The position numbers and the translations under genes were made by a program. From Atkinsonella hypoxylon (lineage: Eukaryota > Ascomycota > Sordariomycetes > Hypocreales > Clavicipitaceae), in the NCBI GenBank assembly GCA_000729835.1, contig JFHB01000267.1, positions 1 to 36,980 on the forward strand: a DNA stretch of 36,980 bases. The letters are read 5' to 3'. Below are positions 11,140-22,963 of this stretch, one piece after another (within the stretch, counting starts at the first letter, position 1; every line of letters starts with the position of its first letter). The notes beneath the pieces were generated by a model. It worked only from the letters and a program-made list of their open reading frames with translations, was not told the origin of the DNA and searched no databases.

Positions 11140-11576
11140 ATTATAGAGCTAATATATAAATAAATATTTACTCTACCCCCTTTCTCTTTAATTGCCTATA
11201 GCACCTAAGTAACAGCTGTTAATTGCTCTACTAACTAACCTATTAGTTGCGTTATAATAGGTTAATTACGCTCCCTTTACTTAATTATACTCTTCTAGAG
11301 TCTATTAACCCTCTACCTCCCTCTGCCTTATAATTCTCTATATATAGCTATTAATTATCTACTTATTATATAGGCACTAGCTATAATACTAGTGTTACTA
11401 GCGTATAAACTGCTTATATTCTTAGGTCTTTTTACGTTTAAAGTAATTATTATATAATAATCCCTTTTATTAACTAGAAGGCACTCTTTCTCTTTTATTC
11501 TTATTGTTATTATAAACAGTTATTAGTTATATATAATCTATCTATATATAAGAGGTATTATTAAGGGTGTAGAGCG

Positions 11577-11696
11577 TAAACAGTTATTATTAGTGTTATT
11601 CTTTTAGTGTATAATAAACTAATAGCTAGTAGGGTATAAATAGTTATTGTTGTTATTATCCCTTTAGTGTGCAATAAACTAGTAGCTAGCCCTTAG
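11577..11696. repeat. 60-bp tandem duplication in B1
   Basis: Two adjacent 60-bp units (11577-11636 and 11637-11696) share TAAA..AGTTATT, TTTAGTGT and AATAAACTA..AGCTAG in register. They differ mainly by transitions. The equivalent in B2 is 25494-25613. Confidence 0.8.
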
Positions 11697-12109
11697 CTAT
11701 TTTTAATATAAAAATAAATAATTCCTTTTCTCTCTTCTTTACCTTTTTCTTTCTCTTTTATATTATATTTTACCTCTATATTATAAATAAATAATTCTAT
11801 TATTACTTCCTAAAATTCCTTCTTACACTATATAGCTACTGCTGCTTTTTTTAATATAAAAGAACTCCCTTCTATTGCCTCTAAATAGAATTTATTTAAC
11901 TATAAGTAGCTAGCTAATTAGAACTATAAAATGTTATTCTATTAGCCTAAAGTATACTGCTTCTTTATCTATATATAGCTTATCCCTTTACTAACCTAGA
12001 ATATATCTAGAACTTTAATAGCTATATTGCTAGCGCTAGTATCTCTACTGCCTCTACTTTAATAGCGCTAATAGTTCTTTATTGCTGCTATATCTATAGT
12101 TTCCTTATA

Positions 12110-13276
12110 TAAAAGAACTTAAACAATTTAGAGTTATTTAATAGTAATATCCTTAAGGATATTTATATACTATATTATAACAACCTTTATAAGAAGAGCT
12201 TATATAACTATTGTTTTAGCTAAAGAAGAGAATACTAACTATATATATAGAGGTATAGAGGCTGTATCTAGAATCTAAGCCTCTTTACTAAGTATTCTTA
12301 CCTATAGTATTACTTTACTAGAATATAGAAACTTACTAACTAAGGTCTTATAGTTAAGTCTATATTAATTCTCTTTTACTTTAGTTAACTTACTTACTAA
12401 ACTATCTTTACTTATAAGTTCTTAAACGTTTATAATTACTATAATATTGTTCTTAAGAATATACTTACTGCTAATTATATAAAAAAGAAGGTTATACTCT
12501 CTTTTTCTCCTTATTATATAACTTAAGCTAATAGCCTTTCTTTACCTACTTCTTCTTTTTCTACAACCTATAAAAGCATTATAGCCTTTATTATTCTAAA
12601 GAATAATAAGTTTAACTCTAATAAGTATAAGTATATCTCTATAGATATTAATAATAACTTCTTATTCCTTTCTATACCTACTATTATTACTGCTATTACT
12701 ATACCTTTATTATTGCCTCTACCTATACCTACACCTTATTATATACTACTAACCTCTACTACTACTGCTCTCTTACTGCTATATAAAGCTCCTTTACTGC
12801 TATATATTATCCCTTTACCTTTATAGAATAACCTTAAGGCAATACACTAGAAATATATTTACCTTTAGGTAGAGCTTAAAAGCTTAAACTACTTATAGTA
12901 CTAATTGCTGTCTATATTTCTAGAGTATATAACTTTAATCTAGCTTACTGCCCCTTTAGCTTTCTTTTTCTCTATTTTTCTCTCCCTTAAGACTATACCT
13001 TTACACTTAAGGCGTTAAGCTGTTTAAGACGTTATATTCTTACTTATATCTACTAGAGTAAGGCCTTAATCTAGAGCGTTAGTTATATTTTTACCTACTT
13101 TAGCCTTTACACCTTCTGCTAGCGCTACTATTCTAGCTCTAGCTTCTACGCTACTCTAGGGACACTATATAGTTCCTCTAGCTTCTATTCTGCAACTGCT
13201 TAGAGAGCAATAGAGCGCCTTTTAGGTATTTATACCTCTACGCTATAAGCACTAATGCCCCCCTACTACTTACTAA
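12110..13276 (+). pseudogene. Candidate decayed ORF antisense to gag-pol (B1)
   Basis: One plus-strand frame runs about 385 codons with about 6 percent stops by hand count, as low as the real RT frame of B3. It begins with a Tyr/Asn/Lys-rich part (for example LKDIYILYYNNLYKK at 12152), then a Pro/Thr/Ser-rich middle with runs of Pro and Leu (Leu may come from CCN by C-to-T change), then a Ser/Ala-rich end (SASATILALAST) and a stop at 13274. It lies after the chromodomain, on the opposite strand to pol. Minus-strand frames here are only moderately worse (about 10 percent stops), so strand and even coding status are uncertain. I recognise no domain. Confidence 0.4.
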
Positions 13277-13280
13277 GAAA

Positions 13281-13324
13281 TTTTCTTTATTTTTTTTTTT
13301 TATTTTTTATTTTTTTTTTTTTTT
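13281..13324. repeat. Poly(T) tract in B1 (poly(A) on the coding strand)
   Basis: A 44-bp T-rich tract lies just past the chromodomain. The matching tract in B2 is 30 bp, which accounts for the whole 14-bp difference between the internal regions of B1 and B2 (7,453 and 7,439 bp). Replication slippage is the likely cause. Confidence 0.9.
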
Positions 13325-13439
13325 ATAGCTATATAGGCCTCTATAAAGAGGAGTTTATTTTCTTTTGTTTTTTAGTTAAAAAAGAACTAAGTTATTATTA
13401 AAGTTTATATAAAATTTTACTATACTTTTACTAGGCTTA

Positions 13440-16400
13440 TTATTAAATTAAGCGTCTCTTTACTATAACTTAAATTAATCTAGTGCCTTTATATTAAGAA
13501 AGTTTTCTAGTAGTTTCTATATAGGCTAAATAAATTCTATTTACTTAATAAGTACTTAATAGTGTTTTCTTTAGCCTAAGGCATTTTTAGTAGCTAAAAT
13601 TTCCTTTATTCTATATTCCTTAAGGGATAGGTTAGTATTTATTGCAGTTAGCTTAAAACTAAGCCTTAAGTCTACTAACTGCTAAAAAAGTAAGAGGTTT
13701 ATTACTACTTACTTAATAAGGTTAATATAGAAGACTAGGTAAATTTCTAGTAAAATATCTAACTTTATAGTTAAAGGTATTAGTATATTTATAACTATAT
13801 ACTTTACTATAACCTAATTAAGCTTTTAACTTAAGTAGTTTATTTTAATATAATAGAGCGTTAACTAAACTAAGTTCTCTACTTTATACTATTCTATTAG
13901 TCTATAGCTTCTATTTAACTGCTTTTACTGCCTCTATTAGGTAAAGTTAATTATAGCTTAAGCAATATTTATACTCTTTTATAGCTATTTAAAGAACGCT
14001 AAAGCTTATCTCTTACGTAAAACTTAGGACTTCTTTTTATCTATAAGCTTTTAGATAAGGTCTATATTATACCTATATATTGCTTAGTTTAAACTTATAC
14101 TAGTTACTAAGGAATTTCTATTGTTAATAGCTAGCTAATATATAGGGAGATATTTAGGCTAGTTAAAATGCAAAAAGGCAACTATAACCTATAGAATTAC
14201 TTATACTTTCTAATTAACTCTCTCTATTTTACTATTTATCTATAGGTAATAGAATATAAATAGTAATTATTTAATTCTAATAAGGCAATAGAGAGTAGTC
14301 TAAAAGGTACTTAATTAATCTAAACTATAGTTAAAGATAATTTATTTTAAGAACCTATAAAACTACTACTAATAATGCTTAAACTACTAAGTATATTTCT
14401 CTACCTTTATAGAGGTTATTACCTTTAACTATATATACTTTAAAAGTTAATTAGTAATAACTATTAAGTAAAAGAGTATAGCCTAGTTTAGCGCTAGTAA
14501 ATCTATTATAAAATCTATAGAGATCTATAACTAATACCTATTTAGCGCTAGAATAGATTGTAAGAGGCCTTACTGTAACCTTTTACTCTTTTAGCTGCTG
14601 TAATAGTAGCAGTTTTAAATGTATTAAGCAATATCTTAGGATAGCCTATTCTAGTAATAGTTATATATTAATGCTTAAAACGTAGTATTTTATTCTAAGT
14701 AGCCTAATATTAGTAACTTATATATTCTATATATTAGTATAGTAGTTAACAGCTTATACTTAAGGACCTAAAGGCAGCTCTAGTAAACTAATACCCCTTA
14801 TATATTAAGGGTGTAGTTTGCAATCTATTCTTATGTTTTTATCTTTAATAGAAACCTTCTCTCTCTCTTCTAAACTATATTTAACCTTATTAGGTATATT
14901 AAGTCTTTTTACACTCTTTAGTTCTATAAGCTCTATAAGTATTTATCTAGAAATAGTGTTGTTCTAGCTAGCACCTATAAAGCCTTAGCTAGTTAACTTT
15001 TTAGCGTTACTTTACTAGCTATTTCTACTGTAATATCTTCTATAACCTCCTTTTTCTCTTTATCTCTATAGAGAGTGCTAAAATAGCTAATAGAGAGAGG
15101 CTAGAGAACTTAGTCTATCTACAGCGTTGCTCTCTCTTAATCTTGCTCTTACTGTAATAATATATCTAGCTGCTCTACCTATAGCCCTAAGCAGTATTAT
15201 AGGTAGTAGTTAAAGAGAGAGAGAAGCTCTACCTACTTAGCCTAACGCTTAAAGATCTCTTATAGGGATATAAAGTATTCTAGATTCTTATAGTTAGTAA
15301 GAATTATAAAGAGGTATACTACTCTCTATAACTTTACTGCTTAGGCTTTAAGGTAAGATATTATTGCTAAGAGCTTCTTATTATAAATAGTATAGTTACG
15401 CTAAGCTAGAGATAACCTTACTAAATAGTATACTATAGGCTAAAGTACACTAGCTTTATTATATTAGAATAAATAGCTACTAAGGGCCTCTCTTAAGCAA
15501 TTAGCCTTTACTACTATATTCTTCTTAGGGTTCTACTAGGCTAAAACTAGGTATAAGGTAAAGGCTTCCTTAAGCCTTATAAATAACCTCTTATATTTCT
15601 CTATTTATTAAAATAGAACTTCTTTCTTTATTAAGTTAACTAAAGGCTCTATAATATCTAAGAAATCTAATATAAAGTTATAGTAAAAGTTTATAAATCT
15701 AAGGAAGCTTTATACCTCTTATAACTTAGTAGAAGCTTACTACTTCTAGATAGCTATAATCTTCTTTAGATTTAAGTATATCTCTCTCTTTACTACTACT
15801 ATAAAGCTAAGGTATTTAACTTTAGTTATAGTAAAGCAGTATTTCTTAAGATCTAAGTGTAGCTCTATTAGCTGTAACTTTTCTAAGATCCTCTATACTT
15901 TATATATATAGTCTTTCCTAGAACCCTCTATATAAATAAGGATGTTATTTAAATAAGTAGTTATATAATCCCTAAAGGCCTCTTTTAGTGTACTATTAAT
16001 ATATTATTAAAATATAGCTAGAGCTCTTATTAACCTAAAGGGGTAAACTAGCTATTTAAAGAGGCTAAACTAAATATAGAACGCTATAAGGTACTTCTTA
16101 CTGTTTACTATCTAGATTCTATAGAAGGCTAACTATACATTTAGCTTAGTAAACTAATATACCTTTAATAATAACTTAAGCGTCTCTTTTATTAAGGGAA
16201 AAGAGTAATAGTTCTATTCTATAATCTTATTAAGGGCTTAATAATTAATATAGAATTACTAACCTTTACTTAGCTTTTTAGCTAGAAGAATAAGCGCTAC
16301 TACTAAAAAGAAGCTAGCTTAAATCTACTCTTTATCTATTAGGTCTATTACTTACCTTCTAATTTCTAATAAATAGTTCTACAGTATATTGTACAGTAAA

Positions 16401-16960
16401 GCCTACAGCAGTAACAGTAAAGAGCTATTTAGCTGCTGTTTTAGCCTAATATAGTAATCTAGCCCTTCTCTATATAGTAAAAGGCCTTAGGCTTTCTCTT
16501 CTTTAAAAAGATTATAAAAATCCTTTAATTTAGGTAGTAGCATTAGTAAACTAAAACCTTCTAAAGAGATTTATAATAATAATATAAAGGTAATTTCCTA
16601 AAGGCTTATAGCAATAAAATATATAGCAACCTCTTAGCTCTTACTCTATTTTATTAGAGCGCTATAAACTACTACTAATACTAGTTTTATTAGGTCCTTA
16701 ACGCTCTAAGAGCTTACTGCTTAGATTATAAGGCTCTTAGCTTTACCTACTAATAAGCTTTAGCTAGTAGCGTTAAAGATAACTCTATTATAGGCTAACT
16801 ATAGACTTCTAAAGATATAATCTTAGGTTAAGCCTAAGATTATATAGGCTACTACTAAGAAGATCTAGCTATTAATATCTGCCTATAGGTAAACTAAAGA
16901 AGCAATTAAGGTGCTTCTTTAGTAGCTATTATAGAACTACTATTTAACCTTTACTACTAT
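13440..16960 (-). pseudogene. B1 pol: protease, RT, RNase H, integrase, chromodomain
   Basis: Read leftward in one phase. Protease: A-D-I-N-S in place of D-T-G-S (Asp codon 16879-16877). RT (about 16369-15714): the catalytic box reads Y-L-N-N-I-L-I-Y, Asn codons 15949-15944. RNase H: about 15534-15114. Integrase (about 14830-13700): zinc region with His-to-Tyr and one Cys-to-Tyr change, then S-I-D-F-I (first acidic residue kept) and I-E-R-V-N (Glu kept). The chromodomain (about 13630-13470) contains EYRIKEILA and a HYxVLIKxIEF-like core. TAA/TAG replace many Gln and Trp codons. The linker just before integrase matches the B3 piece 32616-32702. Identity is clear; the ends are approximate. Confidence 0.88.
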
Positions 16961-17328
16961 CTATACTGTTCTTTTATACAGCAATAGAACTTACTTTAGG
17001 CTAAAGTATTACACTAAACTCTTACTTATTGTAGTAAAGCAGTTACACCTACTATTTATCTATATATTATAGAACAACAGTTAGTTAAAGAGTATAGAGA
17101 TAAAGAATAGTAATATATTTATTTTTTTAGTTATTTCTCTATATTCTTCTTCTAGCTGCTTATTAAGTAAAGGTTGTTGCATTATTTATATTACCTTTAC
17201 CTCTATATTAAGCTTAAGGCTAAGGGTAAGCCTTTTCTTAACTTATTAGAGTTCTTCTTCTATATATTATCTATAGCTACTACTTATACGCTAGTTAATT
17301 TTAGCTTACATTCTACTAGTTACAATCT

Positions 17329-18345
17329 ATATCCTTAAATATAGTATTAAAATAACCTATATTAAAGGCATTACCTCTTTTAATAGTGTTTCTTAAGTTT
17401 AGCCTTAAATGCTTACTTTACTTATAGAATATCCTTATTTAGTTATCTTACTCTAGATTTCTTTATGCTCTTTTTCTATTTCTATTAAGTTTCTATAGCG
17501 TTAACCTTAGTTATCTTAGTGTTGCTATTTTAGAGCCCTTTAGAGCTAAGGCTATATTTCTACTAGTGCTATTTCTTAATACAATATAACTTAAGGTTTA
17601 GTGTAATACTACAGTAGCGCTTTACTGCCTAAAGGTAGTTATAATATAGAATATCTCTCTTTATACTATAATCTCTTATTTCCTTATTAAGCGCTATTTA
17701 TAACTTAGCTAACTTTATACTATTATTTTAGTTAGCTCCTTTTACTAGTGTAATTTTCTCTTTAAAATAAATATAGAATTCTATAAACTACTTATTACTA
17801 CTTTATTAAAGCTAATTAAGCTTAATTAGAGCTTAGTTCTATTAGTAAGAATCTATAAAGACTAATTCTAAGTAATTAAGGAATCTCTATATATTGTATT
17901 CCTTTACTTTACCTACTTTATAATAAGCAGCTACTCTTTGCTAAACCTTAGGCAATAAGCTCTAGTATAGATAGTACTATTAGTTCTATATTATACCTAT
18001 AAAGGTACTATTAGCTTAGAGCTTTTAGGTAATTGCTATTTACTAGGCCTAAAAGCTCTATTTATTTCTATTGTAAGGGTTTACTATAGGTAGAGGCTTC
18101 TGTTTAGGTTCCTCTAGCTGCTAGCTTACTGTAGCTTAAAGCTACTTCTCTATCTATATATAGTTTATTATAAAACGTTATAGTTTCTTTATTTATAGAG
18201 ATTAGCTCTTAACTAACTTATAAAGCACTGCAATTTCTACTGCTTTCTAGCTAATTTCTACTGTACTTTCCTCTATCTCTCTATAGAGGTTAAAAGGGTA
18301 TTTAGGCTAACTAGCTAAGCCCTTATTGCTATAACTAAATAACAT
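17329..18345 (-). pseudogene. B1 gag
   Basis: An ATG survives at 18345-18343, only 39 nt inside the 5' LTR, and opens a frame with few early stops (MLFSYSNKGLAS...). The capsid-like part is at about 17790-17660 (FIEFYIYFKEK and LNKEIRDY in the B2 copy). The CCHC knuckle spans 17370-17329 and keeps its first Cys. The frame continues past the knuckle, so the true end was not fixed. Pol lies in the -1 frame relative to this one, as expected for -1 frameshifting, although no slippery site was identified. Confidence 0.8.
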
Positions 18346-18384
18346 TATTCTTACTAGTGTTCTATCTATAGAATAATTATAGTA
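18346..18384 (-). promoter_or_regulatory. B1 leader and primer-binding region
   Basis: Only 39 nt separate the 5' LTR from the gag ATG. The strand next to the LTR reads TACTATAATTATTC, which does not start with TGG as a tRNA-primed site usually does. Its ACTATAATTA is complementary to TAATTATAGT inside the LTR, so self-priming is conceivable. Confidence 0.4.
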
Positions 18385-18707
18385 TATAATAGACTAGCCT
18401 AGGAGCTGCTACTAGCTAGTGTCTATAATAAGAACTATAATTATAGAGAGAAAAGGAGAAAGAGAGAAGGAACTAGAAGCCTCTCTATACCTCTATACTA
18501 TATATTTAGAGGTAGGTTTATCCCCTTAGGAGCCCCTTTTAGTATATACTCTATAGCTAAGGTTCTCTCTCTAGGGCCTAGTAAAGCCTAGCTAACCCCT
18601 AGACAAATGCAGCTTGCTTCTATCCCTTTACCTATATAGATCTCTGTCTCTCTTCTGCTGTCCTCCCTCTACTAAAAGACTTAAGCCTAAGGCTCGAGTC
18701 TATAACA
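18385..18707 (-). repeat. B1 5' LTR (323 bp)
   Basis: Same length as the other family B LTRs. The inner end is mutated (TATAATAGAC for TGTAATGGAC), while the outer end (about 18645-18707) keeps CTGTC, CTGCTGTCC, GGCTCGAGTC and the terminal CA. Confidence 0.96.
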
Positions 18708-18712
18708 GTGCG
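18708..18712. repeat. B1 target-site duplication, right copy (GTGCG)
   Basis: Exact match to 10604-10608. A2 sequence resumes at 18713. Confidence 0.97.
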
Positions 18713-21700
18713 TTCTTAAAGCCTATAAGCGCTATATTTAATGCTTCTAATCTCTATTTTAATATTACTACTATATAAGATTAGTGTTCTTATCTTATAG
18801 GAAGCTAGTAGAAAAACCCTAATGCATTAAAGAGCAAAAATATCTTCTTACTATATATATCTACTATAATGTCTAATTAATCTAGCAGAGGGTATATATC
18901 TAGTATTACTACACTATTAAGTAGCCTTATATTAACTACAACTTATCTTTTCCTTTTTATTAGGGTTTTAATCTACACTATAAAGGCTAAGTAGGCTATA
19001 GCTGCTAAGTTATTTAAATACAATATCTTTCTACTTAAATATAGCTTATTATAAACCTTATCTAGTTTAGCTTTATCTTTAGCTTCTAGTAGGTAGATTT
19101 AAATAGGTTTTAGCTACTTCTGCTATTTATTTACTAGATCTACTTTTATATACTAGTCTTTAGGTATAGGAACAATACCTTTATTACAATAAATGTTATA
19201 TTTATTTATTAAGTTAATAAGCTTAGTTATAACGTTTAGGTTTAAGTTTTCTACCTTAACCTTATATTTATTATAGATATATAGTACATCCTTAGAATAA
19301 GAGATTCTATATATAGAGATACTATTATTAACTTTCTTAGGGTTAAATCTACTACTATTACCTTCTTTCTATAACTTATAATCTTCTGTAGGCAATAAAC
19401 TATTATTAGGTGTAATATCCTTAGAAAAATATATATATAAATTAAATAGGTTTATAATTATATAGTTAGCCTTAAGCTCTTTATTATACTAAAGATAAGC
19501 AACCTTCTAATTTTTCTAAATTATAATAAATTTATCTAAATAGTTATAGGCTACTATTTATTTCTAGTTAGTTATACTAAGCAATACATCTAGGATAAGG
19601 TTAGATTTTAAGTATATATAATAGGCAGTAGCCTTCTTATTAGCTAGTACCTCCTTCTATTTAACTAGAATATACTTCTACAATTTTAGTGGAATTATTA
19701 TAGCTTATACTGCTGTTATATTCTAATGTAAAATCTTTAAAATTAGCTAGAAAATACCTATTTCTACAACTATATTATAAATAGACCTAATAGTAGCTCT
19801 AGGGCAGATAAAATTAATTTTAACACTATAATTATAGAGAAAGGTTAAACCTAGAAGAAGCTTTAGCCCTAAGTTACTTATTACATTAACTATAACTATA
19901 AAATAGCTAGTTATAGGCACACTATATATAGATCTAGGGATGTAGAAGTTAAATATAGCTGTCTTAGAGATATAGAAGAACAATTGCACTCTAGTAACTA
20001 GCTTTAGCTCTATTTTTGCCTATTTTATATTTTAACTAAACTAAGTTAACTATACTTTATTAACTAGCACTAAAGAGGTTTTAGTATCTAGGTAGATCTA
20101 ATATAACAGTCCTTTATTATAGAATTAAATAGAAATCTTTAGAAAGGAATTTAACTTTAGAATACTAGATTTAATAAGCTATAGCTTTATAACTACTTTA
20201 ACTACTTACTTTATTTAGATTCCTTATAAATCCTTTTAATTTACTTTTATTTAAACCTTTTTCTTTTACTTTTCTTTATTTTTAGTAAAATAGGTTTTAA
20301 TAAAGTTAGATTCTAGGCTAGTTAGTAGTTCCTTAATATTAACTATTTTTTCTTCTTCTATTAGCTAGTATTTATAGCTTTTAAGGTACTTTTTATAGTC
20401 TTTCTAGTTAGATTTATCTTTAAATATTATTATATAGATATATTCCTTATTATTCTACAGTAGGCCCTATTATTAGAAATATTAGAGCTACTAAGGATAC
20501 TATAGCTTTAGCTAATAATTCTAGCTAGCCTCTAAATTCTAGTTCTATTAAGGCTAAAGCTACTGCTCTTTTAGCAGCTAATTCCTTTAGTTTTATAGTA
20601 AGTACTAAGAACAATTATTTTAGTAATTTTTATAGAATAAAGGTTAAAACTAAAATTAACTATTACTTTTATTCTAGTTTATTTAGTTACTTTAAGCTAC
20701 TTTATTGTTTTTAAAGTTCTTACTATTAGATTTACTTTAAGTATAGTAAGTATTAATATCTTTCTTATAGTTTTCTAATTTTTATTATTTTCCTAAATCC
20801 TTAAGGTATTCTTATAGATCCTTAACCTTATTATTTACTATAGTAATATATATAGATCTTAGGTCTTTTACTGTTAAAATTAAGTATAGCTATTATAATC
20901 CTAGGTATAGCTTATAATAGAGTCTTAAAAGAAGCTAAAGATTAGTAGTTTTACTATTTATATAGATATATTAAAATACTTTAGAGGTAAATTCCCTAAA
21001 TAATTTTTCTTTAATTATATTTTACTCTATAAACTTAGCTAAATCTAGCTATATTATTGCATTCTAGATCTATATACTAAATTCTTTATAGATAGTAGTG
21101 TAAATAGAGTTTAAACTGCTAAAAATAGCTGTTTTTTTATAGTAATCTAGATGCTGCTTATACTATATTAATATATTCCCTTTAAAGAGAGTTTAGAGCT
21201 TAATGTAAATAGCTTCTTAGGCGTTAATTATACTATAGCTATAGTAGTCTTTAATAGCTTAAATCTATAGCTCTATATTATAGAAAATAGTATACTTTCC
21301 TTTATATAAAATTAGCTTATAGATATTTCTATTATTAAAGGGTTTAAAGTAACTAATATTAGTAATCTTCTATATAGAATCTATTTATTCTTTAGAGGTT
21401 TAAAACTATATATTGCTCTAGTTATTTTGTTTTTAATATAGATTTAGCCTCTTATCTACTAGATTTAGCTAGAGATTATTATTTCTAATATAGTATAGTA
21501 CTTATTAACTTATATATTAATATTTAAAGTTACTAAATACTTAATCTTAGTCTTTTTTAGTATTTTAGCTTTTCTTAGCCTTACTATTGTAGTATTACTT
21601 TAGTAAATTCTTTAGAAATTATAGTAGCTTCTATTCTTTTAGAAAAGTACTAGAGTATTTAGAGTATCTCTATATTATATAGTTTCCTTTACCTAGAGGT

Positions 21701-22653
21701 TGCTTTTAACCTTACTTTTAGTTCTAGTTATCTTTTAGAGGTAAGTAAGAATTAAAAGCTCTTTATTTATAATTCTTAAGCTAAAAGCCTTATTAAATAT
21801 AGTATTATTTATTATATTTATCTTAAGGCTTAGGTATAGTCTTTATTTTTTAGGCTAAGTATTATTACTCTACCTAAAGAGCAGTAATTTTATTGTTTAA
21901 TTCTCTTTATAATCTACTAATTTTATTAATTAATTCTCCCTTAATTCTATTAATTTACCTATTAATTTCTATAGAAAAACCTATAAGCTATTTTAGTAAG
22001 AGGTTCCTTTTTCTAAGTAAATCTACTGCTTTCTCTACTTTATACCTTAGCTTAAGAGTATAAAACCTCTAGTAAGTCTATAAAAGTAGTAAGATTTTAG
22101 CTAGTTCTTTAATTAATAAGTTCTTTTTAGTAGTTTAAGGTATATTTAATAGATCTAGGTCCTTAGTAAGTAATATAAATCTAGATCCTTATACTTACTT
22201 TTCTTTAATATTTTAAGTAAAACTAGCATTAGCTTTATAGATAGTGTCTTCTAAGCTATTAGATCTAGATAATCTAGCTTTAGCTTTTCCTTTTAGTATT
22301 ACTATTAGTAAATCTATAAAAAGTTTAGTAGATTTAGCTTTATTAATAATTCTATTAACCTACCTCTATACCTACTATACTATAGAAGCGTTAACAGTAT
22401 TTTAGTAAGAAAGTAGTTCTACTAGCTTAGGTTAGTTATATAATTTAAGCTATTTATTAACGAATTTATAGTAAGCAAAATAAAGTAGTAAGCTTCTTTT
22501 CTCCTAAGGTATAAAATCTCTTTTTTAAATCTAGAAATCTAGATTTTAGCGGTAAAATTTATAGAATTAGTGTATAGTTTTAAGTTCTTTATTAGTAAAA
22601 GAAATATAGTTCTTTCTACTAAGCTTCTTCTAAAGTTACTCTATTTTAAATAT
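18713..22653 (-). pseudogene. A2 gag-pol, 5' part: gag, protease, first part of RT
   Basis: Collinear with A1 (offset 19079) and A3. In coding order: a gag N-terminus with coiled coil (about 21972-21861), capsid-like region, Gln/Asn-rich linker, protease and RT up to the B1 insertion. The protease motif at 20088 reads D-T-K-T-S: Asp is kept, but Gly became Lys. The 80-codon open stretch at 19747-19989 is the protease C-terminal half and not a gene; it opens with GTG. Together with 7941-10608 this is one continuous polyprotein frame. The start codon is not preserved. Confidence 0.87.
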
Positions 22654-22715
22654 TATAATTTTAGCTTTTTAAGCTTAAGAAGAGTTAGTAATAATTAGAA
22701 GCAATTACTACTACT

Positions 22716-22958
22716 TATTACAGTAGAATTTAATGTAGGTTTATTAGAAGTAACAATAGGTTGTTAGATTTAATAGGTTATATAATAAATTGTAAGAGGA
22801 GTTATAAGAGCTTCTGTAAGGAGCATTTAGTAATAGTGTTCTAGTAAATAATAGTTAATTGTTCAATCTAACTACCTAAGTGTTGCTTCTAACTACTTAT
22901 ACATAATTGCGGTTACGTGCACTAGTGACCTGCAGGTCTATAGGATTATCCTGTAACA
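22716..22958 (-). repeat. A2 5' LTR (243 bp)
   Basis: Pairs with 4906-5148. The outer side keeps GCGG, ACGTG and the perfect 12-bp palindrome GACCTGCAGGTC; the inner 60 bp keep no CpG. Confidence 0.96.
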
Positions 22959-22963
22959 ACTAT
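22959..22963. repeat. A2 target-site duplication, right copy (ACTAT)
   Basis: Exact match to 4901-4905. B3 sequence continues from 22964. Confidence 0.97.

Larger units (their letters stand above)
10950..12109 (-). other. B1 3' region, no recognised gene
   Basis: This is about 1.2 kb between the candidate antisense ORF and the purine tract. It holds a hairpin (11106-11139) and a 60-bp tandem duplication (11577-11696). One minus-strand frame is fairly open around 11960-11560, but I cannot tie it to any protein. Confidence 0.5.
10609..18707 (-). mobile_element. Element B1: complete family B chromovirus nested in A2
   Basis: It is 8,099 bp, bounded by 323-bp LTRs and GTGCG duplications. Coding runs leftward: 5' LTR 18385-18707, gag, PR, RT, RH, INT, chromodomain, a long 3' region, a purine tract and the 3' LTR. 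It interrupts A2 RT just upstream of the catalytic box, and is therefore younger than A2. It is collinear with B2; the only net length difference is 14 bp in a poly(T) tract. Confidence 0.97.
4906..22958 (-). mobile_element. Element A2: complete family A chromovirus, split by B1
   Basis: It is bounded by two 243-bp LTRs and by ACTAT duplications. Removing B1 and one GTGCG copy leaves about 9,949 bp. In coding order (leftward) it has: 5' LTR 22716-22958, gag and protease, the first part of RT, the B1 insertion, the rest of RT with RNase H, integrase and chromodomain, a stop-dense spacer, a second decayed ORF, and the 3' LTR 4906-5148. It is the only A copy visible end to end. It lies between protease and RT of B3. 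Confidence 0.96.

Noticed and set aside
13700..14820. Copia-type integrase in the first frame tried for B1
   Set aside because: The frame one base over gives a clear Ty3/Gypsy integrase with zinc region, core and chromodomain, in phase with RT.
19747..19989. 80-codon open frame, minus strand
   Set aside because: It is the A2 copy of the same protease piece.
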